DNA of 64,000 bases from Micromonospora sp. WMMD1102 (GTDB lineage: Bacteria > Actinomycetota > Actinomycetes > Mycobacteriales > Micromonosporaceae). The stretch lies in the NCBI RefSeq assembly GCF_029626265.1, contig NZ_JARUBN010000001.1, positions 496,001 through 560,000 of the forward strand, written 5' to 3'. The notes under the pieces are model-generated. The model saw only the letters and a program-made list of their open reading frames with translations. It did no database searches and was not told the origin of the DNA. The stretch's first letter is position 1. Every line of letters begins with the position of its first letter. Shown piece after piece: positions 36,138 through 45,250 of the stretch. The position numbers and the translations under genes were made by a program.

Positions 36138-37292
36138 ATGAAGCATTTCGACCTGACCGTCGTGCTCACCTACTACACCCCGTACCTCAGCGGGCTGACC
36201 GAGGTCGCCCGGGTGGTCGCCGAGGGGCTGGCCGCCCGGGGCTGGCGGGTGGCGGTCGTCGCCTCCCAACACGACCCGGCACTGCCCCGGCACGAGGTAC
36301 GCAACGGGGTGGAGGTGTTCCGGGCCCCGGTGCTGGCCCGGGTGGGCCGTGGGGTGATCTGCCCCGGCTTCCCCACCCTGGCCGGCCGGATCGCCCGGGA
36401 CTCGGCGGTGGTCAACCTGCACCTGCCGATGCTGGAGGCCGGCCTGGTGGCCCGGCTGGCCGGCGACACCCCGATCGTCTGCAACCACCACGACGACGTG
36501 TGGGTGCCGGGCGGCCTGGTCGCGCGGGCCCAGATCGACCTCGTGGAACGCTCGGTCCGGGCCGCGCTGCGCCGCTCGGTCGGCGTGCTGGTGAACAACG
36601 TGGACCACGCCCAGCACTCCCGGCACTGGCCGGTGATGCGGGACCGGACCGTGCACGCGGTGCCGCCGCCCTGCGTACACCGGCCGCCGGGTCGGCCCTC
36701 GTTCCGGGGCTCGTCCGGGCTGCACGTCGGCTTCCTCGGCCGCATCGCCGCGGAGAAGGGGCTGACCCACCTGGTCGACGGGTTCCGGCTGATCGGCGAC
36801 CCGGAGGCGAGGCTGCTGGTCGCCGGTGACCACAGCTCGGTGGCCGGCGGCAGCGTGATCGGCGAGCTGCGGGCCCGCGCCGCCGGGGACCGCCGGATCC
36901 GCTTCCTCGGCCGGCTCACCGACGCCGAGATCAGCGACCTGTACGCCTCGATCGACGTATTCGCGCTGACCTCGGTGGCCGAGGAGTCCTTCGGCATCGT
37001 GCAGGCCGAGGCGATGATCTCCGGTGTGCCGTCGGTCGCCAGCGACCTGCCCGGGATGCGGGTACCGGTCCAGCTCACCGGCTTCGGCGAGCTGGTGCCG
37101 CCCCGTGATCCGGCGGCCATCGCCGAGGCCCTGGTGCGGGTGGGCGCGACCTCGGCGGCGGACCGGGTCGAGGGAGCCCGCCGGGCGGAGGCCCGGTTCG
37201 GGGTGACTGTCTCGGTCGACGCGTACGAGGAGGCGTTCCGGGCCGCCGCCGGCGACCGCCTCCGGGTCGCCGCCCTGCGCGCCACCGCCTGA
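36138..37292 (+). CDS. GT4-family (GT-B) glycosyltransferase
   Basis: The protein is 384 aa from ATG 36138 with GGAGG 6 nt upstream. The N-terminal half has the acceptor-domain pattern YYTPYLSGLTEVARVVAEGL and VAVVASQHDP. The C-terminal half carries GFLGRIAAEKGLTHLVDGF, RFLGRLTDAEISDLYASID and EESFGIVQAEAMISGVPSVA, the donor-binding EX7E-type motif of GT4. It transfers a sugar to an unknown acceptor, probably in the same pathway as the GT2 pair. Confidence 0.93.
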   Translation: MKHFDLTVVLTYYTPYLSGLTEVARVVAEGLAARGWRVAVVASQHDPALPRHEVRNGVEVFRAPVLARVGRGVICPGFPTLAGRIARDSAVVNLHLPMLEAGLVARLAGDTPIVCNHHDDVWVPGGLVARAQIDLVERSVRAALRRSVGVLVNNVDHAQHSRHWPVMRDRTVHAVPPPCVHRPPGRPSFRGSSGLHVGFLGRIAAEKGLTHLVDGFRLIGDPEARLLVAGDHSSVAGGSVIGELRARAAGDRRIRFLGRLTDAEISDLYASIDVFALTSVAEESFGIVQAEAMISGVPSVASDLPGMRVPVQLTGFGELVPPRDPAAIAEALVRVGATSAADRVEGARRAEARFGVTVSVDAYEEAFRAAAGDRLRVAALRATA

Positions 37293-37441
37293 CGACCGCA
37301 ACCGGCCGGCCCCCCGGGGCCGGCCGGTCCACGCCCGAAGCCGCCGCCCCCGTGCCACCGTCCCGGGCGGCCCGTCCCGGGCGGCCCGTCCCGGGTCGCC
37401 TCGCACGGTCGTCTCGGCGCATGCGCGCTCAGGCACAAAGT

Positions 37442-37491
37442 AGATCTAGATGACTTGTGGTTGCCGCGGCAACCACAAGTCATCTAGATCT
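37442..37491. terminator. Perfect 50-bp palindrome in convergent gap
   Basis: Two exactly complementary 25-base arms meet with no loop: the left arm starts AGATCTAGATGACTTGTGG and the right ends CACAAGTCATCTAGATCT. It sits midway between convergent genes (GT4 ends 37292; the BTAD gene ends 37537) and would form a strong hairpin in either transcript, so a bidirectional terminator is the simplest reading. Its A/T-rich arms differ from the local base composition, so it may be a mobile palindromic unit. Confidence 0.8.
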
Positions 37492-37536
37492 GGAAGGTGC
37501 CCCCAGCTACGAGGGCGGCGGGCCGGGCCGTCCTCG

Positions 37537-38439
37537 TCAGGCGGTGGCGACGAGGGTACGGGCGGCGGCGACGGGTACGTAGCCCGGCGCGGTGCCGGCG
37601 CCGGACGTGGTGCCGGGTACGCCCAGCGGGATGGCGGGGGCGCTGCCGTGTAGCAGCGACCGGTAGCTCTGCTGGAGTTCCGCCGACGGGTCGACGCCGA
37701 GCTGCTCGGTCAGGATGCCCCGCACGTCGTGGAAGGCGGCCAGCGCCTCGCCCCGGCGGGAGCTGCGGGCCAACCCGGCCAGCAGCAGCGCCCAGAGCCG
37801 TTCCCGGAGCGGATGGCGGGCGACCAGGGCGCGCAGTTCGGCCACCACTCCGGCACTGTCGCCCCGGGCGAGCCGGACCGCCAGCAGGTCCTCGGTGGCG
37901 TCCAGCCGCAACTCGCCGAGCCGGCAGCGCTGCGCGGTGACCAGCGGCCCGGTGGCACCGTCCATCGCCCGGGGCCCGGACCAGCCGTCCAGCGCCCGGT
38001 GCAGCAGCGCCTGTGCGGCCGCCAGGTCACCGGTGGCGAGCGCGGTGCGGGCCTGCCCCAGGCGCCGCTCGAACAGCTCCGAGTCGACCTGCTCGGCGCG
38101 TACGTCGAGCTGGTAGCCGGGGCAGCGGGACCGGAGTACCGGCCGGTCGCCGGGCCCGGTTCCGAGGGCCCGGCGCAGCCGTCCGAGATAGGTGTGCAGG
38201 AGGTTGTCGGCGCTGCGCGGGGCGTCCTCGCCCCACAGGTCGTCGACGAGTTGTTCCACCGAGACCGGGCCGCCCCGGCGCAGCCCGAGGATGGCGAGCA
38301 GCTCGCGCTGCCGGGCCGGGCCGAGGTAGAGCGGTCGGCCGTCCCGCTCGGCGCCGATCGTGCCGAGCAGGCGGATCCGGACCGCGCCCCCCTCCGCACG
38401 GGGCGCGGCCGGAACCAGGTCGAGGACACCCGCGGTCAT
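37537..38439 (-). CDS. BTAD-domain (SARP-like) transcriptional regulator
   Basis: A 300-aa protein with an OmpR-type winged helix (about residues 20-95, VRIRLLGTIGAERDGRPLYL, then RRGGPVSVEQLVDDLWGEDA and NLLHTYLGRLRRALG) and a BTAD domain (about 100-245, ending DVRGILTEQLGVDPSAEL). This is the small SARP layout that activates secondary-metabolite clusters. ATG 38439 overlaps the UbiA stop, so the gene is last in the leftward operon aminotransferase - SDR - UbiA - regulator and probably regulates this cluster. Confidence 0.93.
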   Translation of the reverse strand: MTAGVLDLVPAAPRAEGGAVRIRLLGTIGAERDGRPLYLGPARQRELLAILGLRRGGPVSVEQLVDDLWGEDAPRSADNLLHTYLGRLRRALGTGPGDRPVLRSRCPGYQLDVRAEQVDSELFERRLGQARTALATGDLAAAQALLHRALDGWSGPRAMDGATGPLVTAQRCRLGELRLDATEDLLAVRLARGDSAGVVAELRALVARHPLRERLWALLLAGLARSSRRGEALAAFHDVRGILTEQLGVDPSAELQQSYRSLLHGSAPAIPLGVPGTTSGAGTAPGYVPVAAARTLVATA

Positions 38440-39464
38440 CGCAGCACCTCGACCAGACCCGGGAAACGGGCGGCCAGTACGACCAGGCCGAGCAGGGCGG
38501 CCCAGAGCACCGCGTTGACCACCATCATCCGGTCCCGCAGCAGGACCCGGACCGGGTCGCCGCCCTCCCGGTGCACCACGACCACCTGGAGGTAGCGGGC
38601 CAGTCCGAAGGTCGCGAACGGCACCGAGACCAGCAGCGCGACATCGGTGTACGGGGTGACCAGCCCGCCGTCGGCCAGGTAGAACAGGAACGCGGTCACC
38701 GCCAGGGTGGCGCAGAGCACGATCAGGTATTCCAGGTACTGCGCGGAGTACGCGCTCAGGGCCGGGCGGTGTTCGGTGCCGGAGACCGCCAGCTCGTTGC
38801 GCCGCTTGCCGAGGATCAGCAGCAGGCAGAGCGCGAAGACGGCGATCAGCAGCCAGGACGAGATGTCGGTGCCGGCGGCGACGTACCCCTGCACGGCCCG
38901 GAGTACGAAGCCGGCGGCGACCACGAAGACGTCCACCAGCGGCACGTACTTCAGCCAGCGGCTGTAGGCGACGTTCAGCACCAGGTAGGCGGTCAGCGGC
39001 CACCACGGCACCGCCGGCCCGGCGAAGACGGCGGCAAGCAGCAGCCCGGTGAGGATCCCGCCGTACGCCCAGGCCAGCGGCAGGCCGATCCGGCCGGAGG
39101 CGATCGGGCGGTGCCGCTTGACCGGATGTGCCCGGTCCCGGTGCCGGTCCACCGCGTCGTTCCAGACGTAGACCAGGGCCGAGGCGAGGGTGAAGACGAG
39201 CACCGCCCAGCCGACCCTGGCCACCCCGGCCAGGGTCAGCCCCGGCGCGTCGATCAGCGCCAGCGGTACGACCAGCAGGTTCTTCGGCCACTGGTGTGGC
39301 CGGGCGAGTCGGAGCAGGTCCCGGAACAGCCCGGCCGGCGGCGGGGCGAGCACGGGCGTCGGCAGGACGGCAGGGGCGGCTCCGGCGGGCTGAACGACGA
39401 GCGGTCCGCCGGATGCGGTCGGGGGTGAGGTGTCCACTGTCTGCGTTGCGTCCACTGTCTGCAT
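38436..39464 (-). CDS. UbiA prenyltransferase, decaprenyl-phosphate phosphoribosyltransferase-like
   Basis: A 342-aa protein with about nine TM helices. The Asp-rich motif VWNDAVDRHRDRAHPVKRHRP is near residues 95-115 (NxxxD and following D), and a loop FPFxxLAR-like region occurs later. The opening LARPHQWPKNLLVVPL matches the family of Rv3806c, which makes polyprenyl-phosphoribose, rather than quinone-type UbiA. It is followed by the BTAD gene with a 4-nt overlap and preceded by the SDR by 50 bp. Confidence 0.88.
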   Translation of the reverse strand: MQTVDATQTVDTSPPTASGGPLVVQPAGAAPAVLPTPVLAPPPAGLFRDLLRLARPHQWPKNLLVVPLALIDAPGLTLAGVARVGWAVLVFTLASALVYVWNDAVDRHRDRAHPVKRHRPIASGRIGLPLAWAYGGILTGLLLAAVFAGPAVPWWPLTAYLVLNVAYSRWLKYVPLVDVFVVAAGFVLRAVQGYVAAGTDISSWLLIAVFALCLLLILGKRRNELAVSGTEHRPALSAYSAQYLEYLIVLCATLAVTAFLFYLADGGLVTPYTDVALLVSVPFATFGLARYLQVVVVHREGGDPVRVLLRDRMMVVNAVLWAALLGLVVLAARFPGLVEVLR

Positions 39465-39514
39465 TGCGGGGTCCCCATTCGGTGGAGGAAACCGCCGGAG
39501 GAGATGCCGGCGGG

Positions 39515-40555
39515 TCAGAAGAAGGCCTTGGCCAGCGACAGCGCTCCCTGACGCCAGGGCTCCCGGCTGGTCCGGCCGGCGGAGCGGGTGTTCCGGGCCG
39601 TCGTCTGCTGCGCCCGCCACCACCGGTAGGTGGCGAGGATCGCGTCCTGGTTGGAATAGCGCGGCCGGAAGCCGAGCCGGTCGCGGGCCTTGTCGATGCT
39701 GACGTACGAGTCGGCGAGCAGCTTGTGCACGAGCCGGCCGTACACCGGGGAGAGGCGGGCACGTTGCAGCAGGTCGAGCACTGCCACCGCCGGCCGGGCC
39801 GGTATCGGCACCACCCGCTTGCCGTGCCCGGCGGCGTCGAGTACCGCCTGGAAGTCCTCCCGGATCGTGCCGAACTCGGCGGCGGCCAGGTTGTAGGTGT
39901 CGTTGGCGACGTCGGCCGGGGCCCGCATCGCGACGAGTACCGCGTCGACCAGGTCCTCGACGGCGAACATCTGGATCCGGACGTCGCCGGAGCCGAGCAT
40001 CGGGAAGTTGCGCCCCTCCTCGGCCCACTCGAAGAGCATCGCGAACAGCCCCATCCGGCCCGGCCCGAGGAACGTCTTCGGCCGCAGGATCGGCACGCAC
40101 ATCCCGGCGTCCCGGAACCGCTCGCAGACCTCCTCGGCGCCGGCCTTCGCCGCGCTGTACGCGTCCACCGGCTCCCGGGGGTACGCCTCGGTGGTCGGGA
40201 CCACGCTGGGCAGGCCGTAGACGGCGGTCGAGGAGATCTGCACCACCCGTTCGACCCGGTGCGCCCGAGCCGCCTCCAGCACGGTCTGCGCCCCGCCGAC
40301 GATGATCGAGCGGATCTCGTCGGCCGGATAGCTGGGCAGCGCCGCGGCGGTGTGCACCACCACGTCGGCGTCGGCGACCGCCCGGCCGATCCCGACCGGG
40401 TCCCGGACGTCGGCGACGCTGTACCGGACCCCGGCCACCAGTTCGTCCGGCTCGCGCAGGTCGACGCTGTGCACCACGTGTCCCTCGGCGCGCAGCCGGC
40501 GCACCAGGCTGGCGCCGAGCATGCCGCTGCCGCCGGTCACCGTCACCACGTTCAC
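39515..40555 (-). CDS. NAD-dependent epimerase/dehydratase (extended SDR)
   Basis: The protein is about 346 aa. The Rossmann motif TVTGGSGMLGASLVRRL is at the N-terminus, DVVVHTAAALPSYPADE follows, and the catalytic triad is SST (about 109-111) with YSAAKAG (YxxxK). It is an extended SDR of the kind that epimerises, reduces or dehydrates NDP-sugars or similar. GTG 40555 overlaps the aminotransferase stop (GTGA); GTG 40558 is equivalent. The partners suggest sugar or polyprenyl-sugar modification. Confidence 0.9.
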   Translation of the reverse strand: MNVVTVTGGSGMLGASLVRRLRAEGHVVHSVDLREPDELVAGVRYSVADVRDPVGIGRAVADADVVVHTAAALPSYPADEIRSIIVGGAQTVLEAARAHRVERVVQISSTAVYGLPSVVPTTEAYPREPVDAYSAAKAGAEEVCERFRDAGMCVPILRPKTFLGPGRMGLFAMLFEWAEEGRNFPMLGSGDVRIQMFAVEDLVDAVLVAMRAPADVANDTYNLAAAEFGTIREDFQAVLDAAGHGKRVVPIPARPAVAVLDLLQRARLSPVYGRLVHKLLADSYVSIDKARDRLGFRPRYSNQDAILATYRWWRAQQTTARNTRSAGRTSREPWRQGALSLAKAFF

Positions 40556-41982
40556 CACAGCGCCGACACCTTCCCCTGGACGAAGCGGGTGAGCAGCTTC
40601 GGCAGCCCCTCGGCGAGGGTGGCGTCGAGGCAGTTCAGGAAGTACTCGACCTGGGCGTCGGAGACCACCAGCGGCGGGCCGACGACGAGCGGGCTGCGCC
40701 CGTTGAGCGTGTAGTAGGTGTAGATGCCGTGCTCGCGGTAGAGCGTCTCGATCACCGCGCAGGTGATCAGCTTGGTGCCGAACTGCGGGTCCTTGGCGAA
40801 GCCGCCGGGTGCCAGCTTGGCGGCGAGGTTCAGCAGCGCGGAGTCGCGGTGCAGGAAGACGCCCCAGAGCGCGCCGACGCCGGCCACGTCGGAGATCACC
40901 TCCGGGTGTTCCTTGGCCAGCCGGGCCAGCCCGGGAGCGAGGACCCGCTCGATCTGCGCCGCGCGGGCCGGGAAGTCCTCCTCGACCGCGATGTTGATCG
41001 CCTCGATCGCGGTCGCGGCCTCCTCGCCGAAGCCGTAGTAGGTGGTGCTGGTGCTCTGCAACAGCGCGTCGTTGAGGCTGTCGTAGGCTCGGCGGAAGAC
41101 CGGCTCCCGGGCGACGTACGCCGAGATCGACGACTTGCCGCCGCCGAACGACTTGGAGGTGGTCAGCACGTCCGGGATCAGCCCCGGGTAGCGCATGAAG
41201 TAGAAGAGCGTGCCGGTCTTGCCCCAGCCGGTGTAGATCTCGTCGAAGATCAGCACGATGTCCTCGTCGGTGCAGAGCTGGCGCAGCCCGCGCAGGAACT
41301 CCTCCTCGCAGTGCCGCATCGTGGAGGCGCTGAACGGCTCGACGAGGATGGCGTACACGTCGCAGCCGCCGTCGGCGTTCCGGGCCGCCGCCACCTGCTC
41401 GCGCAGCACGGCCAGGTCGCCGTACGGGTAGGCGACCGTGCCGGAGATGCCGGGGAACTTGAAGTGGTTCTGCGCGCTGCCGGTGAGGCTGCCGGAGCCG
41501 AGCAGCTTGCCGTGGAAGCTGATGTCGGCGTGCATGATCGTGTTGCGCCGCCCGCCGTGGTACTTGTACGCCAGCTTCACCGCCCCCTCGACCGCCTCCG
41601 CGCCCGAGTTGGGCAGGAACGACATGTTGAGGTCGCCGGGGAGCACCGCGGCCAGGTTGTGGCTGAGCGCGGCCAGGTACGGCGAGAAGTAGGTCTTGTG
41701 CACCTCCATCCGCCGCTGCTGCTGGAAGCGTTGCCGGGCGGCCAGGATGCGCGGGTGGTTGTGGCCGTGGTTGAGCACCCCGACCCCGCCGGTGAAGTCG
41801 AGGATCTGCCGCCCGTCGCGGGTGTGCACGATCGCGCCCTCGGCGTGGTCGACCAGTTCCCGGCCGAATCCGAATGACGTCATCAGATTGACCTGGCTGC
41901 GGTTCACGTACCGCCGGTAGAGGTCGTGGACCTGTTTCACGGTCAACTCTTCGGCCTGATCCAGAGTGATCAGTTCGGGCAT
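40552..41982 (-). CDS. Class-III PLP-dependent aminotransferase
   Basis: A 476-aa fold-type I enzyme with DFTGGVGVLNHGHNHPRILA, FLPNSGAEAVEGAVKLAYKY, VLIFDEIYTGWGKTG and the PLP lysine in TTSKSFGGGKSS (Lys near residue 275). It resembles 4-aminobutyrate/ornithine-type aminotransferases but its substrate is unknown. AGGAGG 7 nt upstream of ATG 41982 marks the first gene of the leftward operon. In this cluster it may aminate a ketosugar or supply an amine unit. Confidence 0.92.
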   Translation of the reverse strand: MPELITLDQAEELTVKQVHDLYRRYVNRSQVNLMTSFGFGRELVDHAEGAIVHTRDGRQILDFTGGVGVLNHGHNHPRILAARQRFQQQRRMEVHKTYFSPYLAALSHNLAAVLPGDLNMSFLPNSGAEAVEGAVKLAYKYHGGRRNTIMHADISFHGKLLGSGSLTGSAQNHFKFPGISGTVAYPYGDLAVLREQVAAARNADGGCDVYAILVEPFSASTMRHCEEEFLRGLRQLCTDEDIVLIFDEIYTGWGKTGTLFYFMRYPGLIPDVLTTSKSFGGGKSSISAYVAREPVFRRAYDSLNDALLQSTSTTYYGFGEEAATAIEAINIAVEEDFPARAAQIERVLAPGLARLAKEHPEVISDVAGVGALWGVFLHRDSALLNLAAKLAPGGFAKDPQFGTKLITCAVIETLYREHGIYTYYTLNGRSPLVVGPPLVVSDAQVEYFLNCLDATLAEGLPKLLTRFVQGKVSALW

Positions 41983-42256
41983 GGCGGGTCCTCCTGCGCG
42001 CCGGGTCCGGGTCGACCGGCGGGTGCCGGCCGTGGCGTGACCCTAGGCCGGTCGAGGCGGCCCGCGACAGGACGCAGAGCCCCTGGAAGGCAGAGTTCGT
42101 ACCAAGGTCGCAGAGGGTCGTACGACCAAGGTGGTAGACGTGGCTCGATCAACGTTCGAAGCGTCTGCCACCGGGGGCGGGACCACCATTTCCCCAACCA
42201 CGCCGAATCAAATCCCGACCGGGATCTTCGGCAATTCATGACCTGGGGGGATTGTC
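41983..42256. promoter_or_regulatory. Divergent promoter with paired ACCAAGGT direct repeats
   Basis: The gap between the leftward aminotransferase and rightward UbiA genes holds ACCAAGGT at 42101-42108 and again at 42125-42132, 24 bp apart (just over two helical turns), in CGTACC/GTACGACC context, plus GGTAGACG just after. SARP-type activators bind spaced direct repeats, so the BTAD regulator of this cluster is a reasonable candidate. The leftward ribosome site AGGAGG is at about 41990-41995. Nothing else is recognisable. Confidence 0.5.
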
Positions 42257-43309
42257 GTGAGCGTTCTTTCCGAGGTGTTGCCCGCCCCGTTGCCCGCGGC
42301 CGTGTTCCGGGAGCTGTTCCGCGCCGTCCGGCTGGCCTGGATCGAGTCGCGCCCGACGGTGCAGGTCATGTTTCAACTCCGTTTCCTGGCGGGTGCGCTG
42401 CTCGGCCTCGCCGGCTTCGCCGCCGTACCCGGTCGGGTGCTGACGCCGGGCGCGCTGGCCGGGGTCGGGATCGGCGCCCTGGCCTGGCTCTGCGCGACCT
42501 GGCACATCTATCTGCTCAACGGCCTCTGCGACCAGGTCGAGGACCGGCACAACCGGTCCGGCCGCCCGCTGGCCAGCGGCGCCCTGCCGCTGCGGGCCGC
42601 CCGGACGGTCGCCGCCGGGCTCGCGGTGGCGGCGCTCGGCTGCGCCGCGCTGCTCTCCTGGCCGATGGTGCTGGTGGTGCTCGGGATGCTCGGGCTCGGC
42701 TGGGCGTACTCGGCCGGACCCCGGCCGCAGAAGGCGAACGTGTACGGCTTCGTCCTGGTGGTGACCGCCGGCGGCCTGCTCACCTACCTGGCCGGTTGGC
42801 TGGCCGCCGGCGGGGTTGCCGCGCTCGGCGGTGGCCTGCCTCCGCTGCCCCCGTTGCCGCTGCTGGTGCTGGCCACGGCGATGTCGCTGTGGATGAGCCT
42901 CGGCGGGATGACCAAGGACCTCTCCGACGTCGCCGGGGACCGGGCGGCCGGCCGGCGCACCCTGCCGGTGGTACTCGGCGACCGGCGGGCACGCCGGCTG
43001 ATGGCGGTGCTCGCGGTCGGGGTCGGCGCCGGTCTCTGCCTGGTGGCCTCGGCCCGGGTGCCGGAGCTGCTGCCGGCCGGCGTGGTGCTGCTGCTCGGTG
43101 GCGGCACGGTGGCCAGCTGCCTCGCCGCACCCGTGCCGCCGACCCGCTCCGGGGCGTCGCTGCCGGCCCGGCTCGCGGCGATGGTGAGCGGCCGGCCCGG
43201 CGAGGCGTCCGTCCAGTTCGGACGAAACCGGCTCCGGCTCCCGTACCGGGCCTTTATGGTCACCCAGTACGGCGTGCACGGCACCGTACTGGGTCAGTGC
43301 CTGCTCTGA
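42257..43309 (+). CDS. UbiA-family prenyltransferase, second copy
   Basis: The protein is 350 aa from GTG 42257 (GGGGGG 6 nt upstream). About eight TM helices surround Asp-rich motif 1 NGLCDQVEDRHNRSGRP (about residues 88-104) and motif 2 GGMTKDLSDVAGDRAAGRRT (about 215-235). It is only distantly like the other UbiA at 38436 and lacks its RPHQW opening. Membrane prenyl transfer is expected, substrates unknown. It is divergent from the aminotransferase operon across a shared promoter region. Confidence 0.88.
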   Translation: MSVLSEVLPAPLPAAVFRELFRAVRLAWIESRPTVQVMFQLRFLAGALLGLAGFAAVPGRVLTPGALAGVGIGALAWLCATWHIYLLNGLCDQVEDRHNRSGRPLASGALPLRAARTVAAGLAVAALGCAALLSWPMVLVVLGMLGLGWAYSAGPRPQKANVYGFVLVVTAGGLLTYLAGWLAAGGVAALGGGLPPLPPLPLLVLATAMSLWMSLGGMTKDLSDVAGDRAAGRRTLPVVLGDRRARRLMAVLAVGVGAGLCLVASARVPELLPAGVVLLLGGGTVASCLAAPVPPTRSGASLPARLAAMVSGRPGEASVQFGRNRLRLPYRAFMVTQYGVHGTVLGQCLL

Positions 43310-43444
43310 GTGGTGCTACCGTGGTAGCGCTCCCAAAAAGGGCTCAGTCGTTGACCTACGCCACTGTCTTTCTGATCCAAATTCGGTACGGTCATCCGGA
43401 CGGCTGACCGTTCGCGGTCAGTATGCCTTTCGGGGGAGGCCGGA

Positions 43445-44551
43445 TTGGAGCCGAGGCAGCCGGACGACGAGTCGCATGGCGACACTGCTGTCCTTGCCGG
43501 GCAGATTTTCGACACATTTCGAGAACGGCTGGAGGCGGAGAACAGCGTACTGATGCAGAGCCCGGACACCGTACGCCAACTGCGGCGCCAGGTGGCGTCG
43601 ATCGTGGCCGAAGTGCTGGGCCGGCCCGACCTGCCAGCCACTGGCGACAGTCCGGAGGGAGTTCCGGAGGACCCCGGGGAACCGGTGGCCGAGACGCCAC
43701 TGGCGGTCCAGATCGGGGCCAGTCGGGCGCTGCGCGGCGTACACCCGGTGGAGTCGCTGCGGGCGGCGTCGGCGCTGTTCGACGCCGCCCTGCCGGTGCT
43801 GGTCGGGCCCGCGGGCCGATCCGACGGCACGGATCCGCTCGTGCTGAGCGCCGCCCTGCACCGGGCGGTGATGGACCGGGTGGCCCTCGCCTCGCTCGCC
43901 TACGTCAGCTTCCTGATGGAGAAGCTCCAGGCGTCCCGCCAGGAGGAGTGCCGCCGGATAGCCCGGGAGCTGCACGACCGGGTCGGCCACGGCATGGGTC
44001 TGGCGTTGCAGCACCTCGACCTGCACCGGCTCTACGCCGCGCAGGAGCCCGAACGCGCCGAGGTCAAGCTCGCCGCCGCCGTCGCGTCGCTGGGCGATGC
44101 GCTGCGCACCGTGCAGCAGCTCTCGGCCGAACTGCGCCGCTCGGTCGGCGCGGACGGCATCGAACGGGCGCTGCGGGCGTACCTGCGGGCCAACGTCCCG
44201 ACGACGGTGCGGGCCACCCTCCAGGTGACCGGGGACGCGAAACTGCTGCCCTCCGACGTCAGCGAGGAGCTGTACCTGATCCTGCGCGAAGCGGTCCGCA
44301 ACGCGCTCCGGCACGCCGCGCCGACCCGGATCACCATCGACCTGGAGGTCACCGACCTGCTGGTCCAGGCGACGGTGGCCGACGACGGCCGGGGCTTCGA
44401 ACCCGGCAACGTCGCCTTCACCCAGGGCGGCGGGCTGCCGTCCATGGGGGAGCGGGCCGATCTGCTCCGGGGCCATCTCGACCTGCACAGCCGGCTCGGC
44501 CAGGGCACCCGGATCGGCGTGCGGGTGCCGCTGCGCGGGGAGCGGCTGTGA
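43445..44551 (+). CDS. NarL-type sensor histidine kinase
   Basis: The protein is 368 aa from TTG 43445 (GGGGGAGG 4 nt upstream). It is soluble, with no TM or recognisable sensor; the N-terminal ~160 residues are helical. HisKA_3 box: QEECRRIARELHDRVGHGMG (His about 176). The HATPase_c has LREAVRNALRHAAPTR (N-box, Asn present) and VADDGRGFEPGN. Its stop overlaps the response regulator start (GTGA), so they form one two-component system. The signal is unknown. Confidence 0.9.
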   Translation: MEPRQPDDESHGDTAVLAGQIFDTFRERLEAENSVLMQSPDTVRQLRRQVASIVAEVLGRPDLPATGDSPEGVPEDPGEPVAETPLAVQIGASRALRGVHPVESLRAASALFDAALPVLVGPAGRSDGTDPLVLSAALHRAVMDRVALASLAYVSFLMEKLQASRQEECRRIARELHDRVGHGMGLALQHLDLHRLYAAQEPERAEVKLAAAVASLGDALRTVQQLSAELRRSVGADGIERALRAYLRANVPTTVRATLQVTGDAKLLPSDVSEELYLILREAVRNALRHAAPTRITIDLEVTDLLVQATVADDGRGFEPGNVAFTQGGGLPSMGERADLLRGHLDLHSRLGQGTRIGVRVPLRGERL

Positions 44552-45219
44552 CCGCCAACCTGATCCGGGTCGCCCTCGCCGACGACCACACCCTGTTCCG
44601 GCAGGGCATCCGGGAGATGCTCTCCACCGACCCGGGGATCCAGGTGGTCGGCGAGGCCGCCACCGGCCCGGACGCGGTCGGGCTGGTCCTGGCGGAACGC
44701 CCCGACGTGCTGCTGCTCGACGTGGAGATGCCGGGTCCCGGCGCCGGCCCGGTGATCCGGGAACTGCGCCGGGTCCGCCCGCAGACCCAGGTCGTGGTGC
44801 TGACCATGCACGACGACGCCGACGTGGTACGCGACCTGCTCAACTGCGGCGCCGCCGCGTACCTGGTCAAGACGATCCTCCGGGACGAGCTGGTGGTCGC
44901 GGTCCGCTCGGTGGCGAGTCGCTCCGACACGGTGCTGCTCTCGGTCTCCCGGCGTACGGTGTCGCAGCTCGACAGCCAGCGGGACCGCGCCGGCAACTCG
45001 GCGGGCCCGCTGACCGACCGGGAGCTGGAGGTGCTGACCCTGACCGCGCAGGCGTTCAGCAACGCCCAGATCGCCAGCCGGCTGCACATCACCCAGGCGA
45101 CCGTGAAACGCCACCTGACCAACATCTACGCCAAACTCCAGGCGGTCTCCCGGGTCGACGCGATCCGGAAGGCGACCGCGGCCCGACTCATCGACCCCGA
45201 CGGCGGCCCACTCCGGTGA
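44548..45219 (+). CDS. NarL/FixJ-family response regulator
   Basis: A 223-aa protein with a receiver domain IRVALADDHTLFRQGIREML, phospho-Asp in VLLLDVEMPG (about residue 57) and the conserved Lys in AYLVKT, then a LuxR HTH (about 150-210, LTDRELEVLTLTAQAFSNAQ and ITQATVKRHLTNIYAKLQ). The GTG start overlaps the kinase stop. It probably controls part of the surrounding cluster; the GGTAGTCG elements before two cluster genes are possible targets. Confidence 0.95.
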   Translation: MTANLIRVALADDHTLFRQGIREMLSTDPGIQVVGEAATGPDAVGLVLAERPDVLLLDVEMPGPGAGPVIRELRRVRPQTQVVVLTMHDDADVVRDLLNCGAAAYLVKTILRDELVVAVRSVASRSDTVLLSVSRRTVSQLDSQRDRAGNSAGPLTDRELEVLTLTAQAFSNAQIASRLHITQATVKRHLTNIYAKLQAVSRVDAIRKATAARLIDPDGGPLR

Positions 45220-45250
45220 CGGCTTCCGACGACGTCGGACGGACACGCTC

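Noticed and set aside
33918..37436. 1172-aa open frame on the minus strand
   Set aside because: It is antisense to the GT2, EEP and GT4 genes, which have clear motifs; no domain is seen in the frame.
37442..37491. Terminal inverted repeat of an insertion sequence
   Set aside because: No transposase gene or second matching end is seen in the window; a palindromic terminator or repeat unit explains it better.
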